A stretch of 64,000 nt of DNA from Hyphomicrobium_A sp044507625. Lineage in GTDB: Bacteria > Pseudomonadota > Alphaproteobacteria > Rhizobiales > Hyphomicrobiaceae. The stretch covers positions 62,001 through 126,000 of the forward strand of contig JBIQJE010000005.1 of assembly GCA_044507625.1 (NCBI GenBank). The letters run 5' to 3'. Below the pieces are notes generated by a model. The model was given only the letters and a program-made list of their open reading frames with translations, made no database searches and was not told the origin of the DNA. Below, one piece after another: positions 58,179 through 64,000 of this stretch (position 1 is the first letter of the stretch; every line of letters begins with the position of its first letter). Both the position numbers and the translations under genes were made by a program.

Positions 58179-58619
58179 ATGACTCTCTACCGACGCCGGA
58201 GGTTTCCGGTTCTCCTCTTAATATTTGCCCCCATCGCGCCTGTCGGCTGTACCGGACCCAATGTCACCACCGGAGCGAGCTCGGGGCTCACGTGCGTCGA
58301 TGATTCGAGCGACTGCGTCGCCAAGCGCCAGCGCACCCTGCGCTATCTGGTGGACGACCAGGATCGCGGCTGGGTGAAAGCCCATGCACCGGCGGAGGCC
58401 TATGCTTCGGGTGTGCGCCTCTTCGCCCTCAAGAGCAAAAAGAAAGAACTTACCTGCGATGAGCTCGCCCACGGCAAGAACGAGGCCGACCGGGCTCCCG
58501 GCGTGCTGCGCAGTGCCAACAATCTGACCCCGGCGCAGGTCTCGCGCGGGATGATGCTGGCGACCGAGGTTTCACGAGAGCTGGGCGCGGAAATGAAGCG
58601 CCGCTGCCGGCGGGGTTGA
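58179..58619 (+). CDS. Putative lipoprotein
   Basis: 146 residues. Basic start MTLYRRRRFPVLLLIFAPIA and lipobox APVGC with the lipidated Cys24. Two more cysteine pairs (TCVDDSSDC and ELTCDEL ... RRC) may form disulfides. A DAHFA-like motif (WVKAHAPAEAYASGVRLFALKSKKKELTC) is followed by a polar helical end. No family recognised. Confidence 0.8.
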   Translation: MTLYRRRRFPVLLLIFAPIAPVGCTGPNVTTGASSGLTCVDDSSDCVAKRQRTLRYLVDDQDRGWVKAHAPAEAYASGVRLFALKSKKKELTCDELAHGKNEADRAPGVLRSANNLTPAQVSRGMMLATEVSRELGAEMKRRCRRG

Positions 58620-58729
58620 GTTGCCATGCGGCGTGACCACATCTTCCTCACCCGCAACACGACGAGCCGCCAGCCGCCGCAGCGAACAGCCGGAATTCAG
58701 CGCCCGTCCCCGCCAGCGAGAGCCATTCA

Positions 58730-59746
58730 ATGACCGACAGCCTCGTCGAGACGATCGTCTCCTTCGTCCGTCAGGGGGAGAGCTGGGCCATCCCGATCGC
58801 CTTCATCGTGGCTTTCGGCGAATCGCTCTGCTTCCTGTCGATCATCTGGCCGGGCTGGGCCATTCTCACGGCGCTCGCGTTTCTCCTGGCGGCGAGCGGC
58901 ATCGGCTCCACCATCCTGCTGCTCACGGTGCTCGCGGCGGGCCTCGGCGGCGTGGCGGGCTATTCGATTTCCTACTGGGTGGGGCATTACTTCAAGGACA
59001 GCATCGGCGGCGTCTGGCCGTTCCGCGCCCACCCCACACTGATCCCGCGGGGCGAAGCGTTTTTCGAGGAGCATGGCCTGTGGAGCGTGTTCCTCGGCCA
59101 TTTCATCGGCCCGGTGCGCGCCGTCATTCCCGTCGTCGCAGGCATGTTCGGGATGCCGCAGGTACCGTTCCAGATCGCGAACGTCACCAGTGCGTTCATC
59201 TGGGCCGTGTGGGTGATCCTGTGGCCCGTCCTTTTCGTCACCTACCAGGAGCCGATCTTCGCGTTCATGCGCGACTACGAGCCTCTGATCGCGCTCTCGA
59301 TGTTCGTCATCGCGTTCGCCGGATCGGTCGCTTTGCCGATGCTCGTCGTGCCGATGATGGTGCTGTTCGCCTTCATCGGCGCGGTGCACCTCTATGCCGG
59401 GGGCTCTTTCTGGTGGATTTTCCTCGCGGGTGCCGCGGGGGCGTTCTGCGGCGATCTCTTCTTCTATCGCGAAGGTCAGCGTTCCAGGGGCGACCTCTCG
59501 GATGCCTGGTGCGTCAACAACGGCGGAAGGGATATTCCGGCGACACGCGAGATCTTGCGCCGCCAGGGCTTTGCCAGCGTGATCACGAGCAAGGCGCTCG
59601 GCATGCGCCGCGCGCTGGTGCCGATCGCGGCGGGCACGGAGCAGATGCCGATCGGACCATTCGCGGCGGCGAGCGCACTGTCGGCGCTCCTTTGGGCGGG
59701 CGTTCTGCTGATCCCCGCGCTCATCGTGCGCGCTGCTTCGGGCTGA
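58730..59746 (+). CDS. DedA-family membrane protein, internally duplicated
   Basis: 338 residues with about ten hydrophobic segments. The first half has the DedA/VTT core (FGESLCFLSIIWPGWAILTA, GYSISYWVGHYFKDSIG, AFFEEHGLWSVFLGHFIGPVRAVIPVVAGMFGMP). The second half repeats the pattern more weakly (GAFCGDLFFYREGQRSRGDL, REILRRQGFASVITSKALGMRRALVPIAAGTEQMP). Typical DedA proteins have one such unit of ~200 residues and flip phospholipids. Two fused units could make a pseudo-dimer. Confidence 0.9.
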   Translation: MTDSLVETIVSFVRQGESWAIPIAFIVAFGESLCFLSIIWPGWAILTALAFLLAASGIGSTILLLTVLAAGLGGVAGYSISYWVGHYFKDSIGGVWPFRAHPTLIPRGEAFFEEHGLWSVFLGHFIGPVRAVIPVVAGMFGMPQVPFQIANVTSAFIWAVWVILWPVLFVTYQEPIFAFMRDYEPLIALSMFVIAFAGSVALPMLVVPMMVLFAFIGAVHLYAGGSFWWIFLAGAAGAFCGDLFFYREGQRSRGDLSDAWCVNNGGRDIPATREILRRQGFASVITSKALGMRRALVPIAAGTEQMPIGPFAAASALSALLWAGVLLIPALIVRAASG

Positions 59747-59767
59747 AGCGGCGCACGGAAGGCGTCG

Positions 59768-60439
59768 CTAGCGGTTGGCATCCCTCGTAATCACCGCATA
59801 GACCGCATAGCCTCGGTAGAGCTGCGCACGGCGCACGCGGTACGCCGGCGTTGCGGCGATACGATCCAGCTCGGCGGCAAGGCCATCGCGCGGTGTCACG
59901 GAAAAGCGCGCGAGCCAGCCCCGCAGTGCGCACTTGAACCAGAGCGGCAAACGGGCCTGCCCCCCGAAATCGACGATCAGCAGCCGTCCGCCCGGCGCCA
60001 AGGCCTCGAGCGCCTGCTGCAGCGCTTCCTGCCAGGGCGGAATCATCGACAGCGCGTAGGAAATGAAAATGCGGTCGAACTTGTCGACGCCGAAAAGCTG
60101 CGCGCCGGCGAAACCGGTTGCATCGCCGGTAGCGATGACGATGCGTTCCTCCAGCCCTGCGCGGACAATCGAACCGCGCGCCGTTTCCAGCATCGCAGCG
60201 GAAATATCGAAGCCGTAAAAGCGCGCGCCGGGATAACGGCGGGCCGCGGCGATGAGGTTGCGGCCCGTACCGCAGGCGACCTCCAGCACGCTGCCATGTG
60301 CCGGAGGCGCAAGCTCCGCGATCAGCCGGTCTCGGCCGAGCAGATAGTACTTGCGCGTTACGTCATAGACGTATCGCTGGTAGCGGTAGATCGCGTCCAT
60401 GTGGGCGGCGGATGCGGCGGCAGAGTGGTCCACGCGCAT
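59768..60439 (-). CDS. btaB: Betaine-lipid N-methyltransferase BtaB
   Basis: 223 residues from ATG 60439 (MRVDHSAAASAAHMDAIYRY). SAM-binding ELAPPAHGSVLEVACGTGRNLIAAARRYP, then DISAAMLETAR and the late KFDRIFISYALSMIPPW. It would methylate diacylglycerylhomoserine three times to DGTS. It starts 2 bp after the btaA stop, the same btaAB pair known from Rhodobacter sphaeroides. The call rests on this pairing; alone it is only a class I methyltransferase. Confidence 0.88.
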   Translation of the reverse strand: MRVDHSAAASAAHMDAIYRYQRYVYDVTRKYYLLGRDRLIAELAPPAHGSVLEVACGTGRNLIAAARRYPGARFYGFDISAAMLETARGSIVRAGLEERIVIATGDATGFAGAQLFGVDKFDRIFISYALSMIPPWQEALQQALEALAPGGRLLIVDFGGQARLPLWFKCALRGWLARFSVTPRDGLAAELDRIAATPAYRVRRAQLYRGYAVYAVITRDANR

Positions 60440-60441
60440 CC

Positions 60442-61704
60442 TCAGATGCCGAGTGTATAGAGGTGGAAGCCGCCGTAGATCGAAGATCGGTCGCGCTGCG
60501 TCAACGCGCGGCAGCGCGGCGCATCGTACGCAAAGCGCGAAAGAATGGCTTCGGGGACGCGGCCGGGCAGTATCGTCTCCTCGCCGGCCGTGCGGAAGAT
60601 GACGCGGGCGCCCGGGCGAGCCGTGCGCACGATCTCGCTCCATAGCGCAAGAAGCTGCGCGTCCGTCATCCAGTCCTGGGCATCCAGCAGCACATAGGCA
60701 TCGACGGACGCGGCGGGCCGGCTCGCCAGGTGCTCGGTGAAGGACGCGTGCACCACGTTCATATAGCCGGTGCGGCGGCGCAGCTTCTCGAAGGCTTTGC
60801 GTTGCAGATAGGGCGGGAGCGGGGCTTCATCGCCTGCGGCGTACGTGCGTCCGAACGCCTGCCAAGCGAAGTAATTTTCCTTGAGATCGAAACCGCAGGC
60901 GAGCCGTTCGAGGCGTGCGCGCAGCACGTCGGCCATACTCGTTTCGGTGCCCTTCAAGGCTTCGAACTGCGAGGGCGGAATGCCGAGCCCGAACAGCGCC
61001 GAGGGCTTATCCAGCAGCCAGCGGATGTGACGCTTGGCAAAAAGAGGCGCAAGCTCGCTTTCGAACAGCGCGCGCTGCTGCTCGAGCGTCTTCGCGGCGA
61101 GGAGCCGGCGCGGGTTCTTGCCGTGAAGGCGCGCCAGCACATGCCCCGCGGCGATGAAATTCCCCAGCAGACCATGGCGGTAAAAGTTCGCAGCGAAGTA
61201 GCCGATGCGGCGCCGGCCGCGGCGATCGCGCGATTCCCAATATTTGCGCGTAGGGGCGTCGAGATGATCGCGCAGAAAATCGAAATAGGCCTCGACATTC
61301 TCTGCGCTGTTCGCGTCGACGAAAAAGGCGCGGAAAGCTGCATAATCCGGCAGGTGACGCACGGCCGCGAGCTTCAGCCTGTTGAGGGCCACGTGCGCCG
61401 GATTGAGGTCCACCGCTGTGACGTTGACCGGCGCACTCGCCAGATAGCTCAGGACGTTACAGCCGCCCGAGGCGATGGCGACGAGGTGCTCGTCCTCCTT
61501 GAGCTCCAGCGCCTCGAGGTCGACGGCCGGGTCCTCCCAGATCTGGGGATAGACGAGGCCGCTGAAGGCGAGGGTGAAGAGCCGTTCCTGGATGCCTTGC
61601 CAGGTTCCCGCCCGGTGGCGGTGCACGGCCTGGCGCAGTCTGCGGTTGCGTCCGCGCCGCAGGGAGGTCTCCTCCGCGGCAATGGCATCCTCGATCAAGG
61701 CCAT
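60442..61704 (-). CDS. btaA: SAM:diacylglycerol 3-amino-3-carboxypropyl transferase BtaA
   Basis: 420 residues from ATG 61704, ACGGAG upstream (DUF3419). The family opening QERLFTLAFSGLVYPQIWEDPAVDLEALEL, the SAM site HLVAIASGGCNVLSYLASAPVNVTAVDLNPAHVALNRLKLAA, and the end YVLLDAQDWMTDAQLLALWSEIVRTARPGARVIFRTA are typical. It transfers the aminocarboxypropyl group of SAM to diacylglycerol, the first step of phosphorus-free betaine lipid made under phosphate starvation. A Pho-box-like site lies ~100 bp upstream. Confidence 0.94.
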   Translation of the reverse strand: MALIEDAIAAEETSLRRGRNRRLRQAVHRHRAGTWQGIQERLFTLAFSGLVYPQIWEDPAVDLEALELKEDEHLVAIASGGCNVLSYLASAPVNVTAVDLNPAHVALNRLKLAAVRHLPDYAAFRAFFVDANSAENVEAYFDFLRDHLDAPTRKYWESRDRRGRRRIGYFAANFYRHGLLGNFIAAGHVLARLHGKNPRRLLAAKTLEQQRALFESELAPLFAKRHIRWLLDKPSALFGLGIPPSQFEALKGTETSMADVLRARLERLACGFDLKENYFAWQAFGRTYAAGDEAPLPPYLQRKAFEKLRRRTGYMNVVHASFTEHLASRPAASVDAYVLLDAQDWMTDAQLLALWSEIVRTARPGARVIFRTAGEETILPGRVPEAILSRFAYDAPRCRALTQRDRSSIYGGFHLYTLGI

Positions 61705-61801
61705 GGGTCTCCGTCCGTGCCTGGCGGGCCGTCGGGGCCCGTTCTCTGCTACGCGCACTCCAATCGGGGGTGCAATTCGACGGGTCGGCTACGGGAGTCT
61801 T

Positions 61802-61819
61802 GTTTCAGTTTTATGTCAC
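61802..61819 (-). promoter_or_regulatory. Pho-box-like site upstream of btaA
   Basis: On the - strand GTGACAT-AAAA-CTGAAAC, nine of fourteen positions of the CTGTCAT-N4-CTGTCAT PhoB consensus with the correct 4-bp spacer, ~100 bp before the btaA start. Confidence 0.4.
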
Positions 61820-61925
61820 CTCCGGCTCCGGGCCTTGCGCCGCGGACGAAGATGACCTAGAGGAGCCCCTCCGCGCCTACGGGGCCATCCGGCTGCCGGC
61901 GCCCATCAAATTCCGGTTAAGGCCC

Positions 61926-62093
61926 ATGAGCAGCACACGCAGCCTCCGCAACGTCGAGACCCGCAAGAAGAAGGCGGGCCGCGCCATTCCGCGCGCGAAA
62001 ACCACGCGCAATCAGGGCAACACGGCCGCCGGCCGCAAGCGCCTGAAAAAGGAAGCCGGTCTGCGCCGCGGCGCCAAGGCCGCCGAGGCGTAA
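61926..62093 (+). CDS. Small basic protein, function unknown
   Basis: 55 residues, starting MSSTRSLRNVETRKKKAGRA; AAGG about 5 bases upstream. Almost all polar, ~40% Lys/Arg, with KKKAGRAIPRAK and KRLKKEAGLRRGAKAAEA. No membrane helix. It resembles small Rhizobiales nucleic-acid-binding proteins; a longer reading from 61770 is doubtful. Real coding is supported by the compact frame but not by a family. Confidence 0.5.
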   Translation: MSSTRSLRNVETRKKKAGRAIPRAKTTRNQGNTAAGRKRLKKEAGLRRGAKAAEA

Positions 62094-62232
62094 GCCCGGC
62101 CCGGCCTTAAGACCGGTCCAAGCCTTCGACTGGCCTTAGTCCTTTCGACATCCCCGCGCCGCTTGCGGATCCGTTTCGGCTCCCGCACGTTTGCCGTGCA
62201 TCAGCACGCGCCAAGCGGCAGGGAGCCGAGGC

Positions 62233-62487
62233 ATGGTCAACGTCTACCTGTTCATCGAACTCTTGCGTGCGGCGAACGCCGGCGATGTCGCCGGCCACCT
62301 GAAGGCGCTCGATCTGGGCGCGTGCCGCTTCGCCAACGTGGTGGTTCTCGCCGACGACAAGATCGTCGCCCAGCTCGATTGCCCTACGGCTCAAACGGCA
62401 AATTCCGTAATTTTGCAGGACATTTCGCCCGTGGAAGGCATCGTGCAAACGAATGTCATTGCGGCCGTGCGCCCCGTTCACAAATAG
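62233..62487 (+). CDS. Stand-alone Lrp/AsnC-type ligand-binding (RAM) domain protein
   Basis: 84 residues from ATG 62233 (MVNVYLFIELLRAANAGDVA). No DNA-binding domain: the whole protein matches the C-terminal RAM/ACT-like half of Lrp family regulators, with AGHLKALDLGACRFANVVVLADDKIVAQLDCPT and VEGIVQTNVIAAVRPVH. Such stand-alone proteins form oligomers that bind amino acids or modulate Lrp partners. An earlier start at 62191 is possible but lacks a ribosome site. Confidence 0.8.
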   Translation: MVNVYLFIELLRAANAGDVAGHLKALDLGACRFANVVVLADDKIVAQLDCPTAQTANSVILQDISPVEGIVQTNVIAAVRPVHK

Positions 62488-62654
62488 TCTTTGTCCCCTG
62501 CCCAGCGACTTGGATTGCCCCGTGTTTATGCGGCCGGCATAAGGGCGCGTAAATCGTTCCGTGCCAGGATCGCCATTGCCCGACCGCGGGCATCGGCAAG
62601 CATTGATTAACACGATTTAGAAGCCGCACGCCCACCTCTTCAAATCAGCGGGAC

Positions 62655-64000
62655 ATGCTAGGAACCTATTCCCTCGCGCTCGTAGGGCTGTCGTTCGTCG
62701 TGGCCGTAGCGGCCTCGTACGTCGCCTTTGCGCTTGCCGCCCACATTGCTTCCTCCAAAGGCTGGGCTGGCGCCTATTGGCTCGCCGGAGGCGCCGTCGC
62801 CCTCGGGGCGGGCATCTGGTCGATGCATTTCGTCGGCATGCTGGCCTACGCGCTGCCGATCCCGATGTCGTACCATCTCGCGACGACGTTCGCCTCGCTC
62901 GTCATTGCGGTTCTGGTGTCGGGATTCGCGCTGCATCTCGTGGCGCGCACCGTGCCGAGTACGGCCAATCTCTGCGCTGGCGCAGTCCTCATGGGCGTCG
63001 GTATCGCGTTGATGCATTACATGGGCATGGAAGCGATGAACGTCGCACCGCCGCCCACCTATAACGGGTGGCTTGTCGCCGCCTCGCTCGCTATCGCCAT
63101 CGCCGCCTCTGCGCTGGCGCTCTCGCTTGCTTTCCGGCTTCGCAACGACGCCAGCGCGGCCATCATGTGGAAGCGCCTCCTCGCCGCGCTCGCCATGGGC
63201 ACCGGCATTTGCGCCATGCACTACACCGGCATGGCCGCCGCCACCTTCGCACCCGGCACGATCTGCACGGCGCCGGCCATGGAGATCGATCAATTCTGGC
63301 TGGCGGTGCTCGTCGCCGGAATGACACTACTGTTCCTCGGCGCAACCATGCTGATCCTGACGATCGATGTGCGTCTCGCCCTTCAGCTCGACGAGGCCAA
63401 CGCGCGGATCGCGGCGCTCGCGCGGGAAGACCCGCTCACCGGGCTCGCCAACCGCCGCACGTTCATGGAGGCTCTTGAGGCCGCCTTCCTGAAACGCGTG
63501 CGCGACAAGATCGATTTCGCCGTGCTGTTCCTCGATCTCGACGGATTCAAGGATGTCAACGACGAGCTGGGCCACGCCGCCGGCGATGCGCTGATCGTCA
63601 AAATTGCCAATCGGCTGCGCGGCAACGTGCGCCAGGATGACATTGTCGCCCGCTTCGGCGGCGATGAGTTTGCCGTCCTGCAGCGGAACGTGCGCGCGGC
63701 GACCGATGCGCTGACGCTCGCCGAGAAGCTCAGCGCGGCGATCGCGCGACCGGTCCGTATCGGCCATGAGAACGTATCGGTGACGTCCAGCATCGGCATC
63801 GCGCAGGCGACGGACGCGAGGACGACGCCAGCCGATCTCATGGTACAGGCGGACCTGGCGCTCTATCGCGCCAAGGATGACGGGCGCAACTGCAGCCGAT
63901 TTCACGATTCCGAGCTCGACAGCCAGATGCGCACGCGCATGCTGCTGGCGCGGGAGCTACAAACGGCGATCGATCGCGGCGAGATGGAGCTGCTGTATCA
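62655..64000 (+). CDS. MHYT-GGDEF diguanylate cyclase, start of EAL domain (3' end cut)
   Basis: At least 448 residues, no stop before the window end. An N-terminal seven-helix MHYT sensor has three copies of the M-H-[FY]-x-G-M motif (MHFVGM, MHYMGM, MHYTGM), thought to bind copper and sense CO, NO or O2. GGDEF domain ~residues 250-420 with DPLTGLANRR and active site RFGGDEFA; then RELQTAIDRGEMELLY, the start of an EAL domain. Usual for a full MHYT-GGDEF-EAL c-di-GMP enzyme. The GGDEF motif is intact, so synthesis is expected; EAL activity cannot be judged here. Confidence 0.95.
   Translation, partial: MLGTYSLALVGLSFVVAVAASYVAFALAAHIASSKGWAGAYWLAGGAVALGAGIWSMHFVGMLAYALPIPMSYHLATTFASLVIAVLVSGFALHLVARTVPSTANLCAGAVLMGVGIALMHYMGMEAMNVAPPPTYNGWLVAASLAIAIAASALALSLAFRLRNDASAAIMWKRLLAALAMGTGICAMHYTGMAAATFAPGTICTAPAMEIDQFWLAVLVAGMTLLFLGATMLILTIDVRLALQLDEANARIAALAREDPLTGLANRRTFMEALEAAFLKRVRDKIDFAVLFLDLDGFKDVNDELGHAAGDALIVKIANRLRGNVRQDDIVARFGGDEFAVLQRNVRAATDALTLAEKLSAAIARPVRIGHENVSVTSSIGIAQATDARTTPADLMVQADLALYRAKDDGRNCSRFHDSELDSQMRTRMLLARELQTAIDRGEMELLY

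Overview
The window is GC-rich, gene-dense alphaproteobacterial DNA of the order Hyphomicrobiales. The best guess is a Hyphomicrobium-type methylotroph. The reasons are a flavin monooxygenase at 44504-45946 that, from memory, closely matches the dimethyl sulfide monooxygenase DmoA described from Hyphomicrobium sulfonivorans; many Rhizobiales-type hypothetical families (DUF1489, DUF4287, BON/OmpA plus helix-hairpin-helix operon, short Sel1 protein); and betaine-lipid genes btaBA. All assignments come from reading the sequence and from remembered families. No database search was run. A run of exactly 100 Ns at 17082-17181 shows that this is a draft scaffold.

Layout. 1-5866: glnB (cut by the window edge) and glnA, then secreted or membrane hypotheticals, including three tiny membrane proteins in a row, two of them paralogues. 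6029-12482: an aminotransferase, a frameshifted methyltransferase, DUF1489, lipoprotein, ICMT-like, DUF4287 and coiled-coil proteins. 12534-16880: GNAT, MgtE and two tandem polysaccharide deacetylases. 16969-17290: 58-bp palindromic tandem repeats around the assembly gap. 17251-24672: an APH/P-loop kinase fusion, an envelope operon (OmpA/BON protein, 32-residue membrane peptide, five-repeat HhH protein) and a cyclopropane-synthase-like methyltransferase. 25412-28324: a trimeric autotransporter adhesin with strong internal repeats. 28748-38337: hypotheticals, a MocR regulator, a two-gene Na+/solute symporter and an RND efflux pair.

38516-53831 is the most interesting part: an organosulfur (C1-sulfur) island. 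One strand carries, in transcription order, a Trp-rich membrane protein; a porin; an SsuE-type FMN reductase, SfnG-type dimethylsulfone monooxygenase, RibBA with a dead GTP-cyclohydrolase domain, flavin reductase and RibF; then dmoA, an ABM-domain protein, SoxC, a short monoheme SoxD and a complete RibA. A TetR-family gene (40578-41300) reads the other way, next to a MaoC/MFS pair. Together these would oxidise dimethyl sulfide and dimethylsulfone, make and reduce the FMN that both monooxygenases need, and pass sulfur to a molybdenum dehydrogenase. A 16-bp palindrome, consensus TGTAYCGRYCGRTMCA, occurs upstream of dmoA, upstream of the ssuE-sfnG-rib operon, twice upstream of the membrane protein, and at the 5' end of the tetR gene. 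At dmoA and ssuE it abuts the -10 box in the same position. This looks like one TetR-controlled regulon that I do not know to have been described.

54452-64000: a cupin, a decayed GNAT gene, tRNA-Ser(GCU), hypotheticals, quinone oxidoreductase, an internally duplicated DedA protein, btaBA with a Pho-box-like site, a stand-alone Lrp/AsnC-type RAM domain, and an MHYT-GGDEF protein running off the window end.
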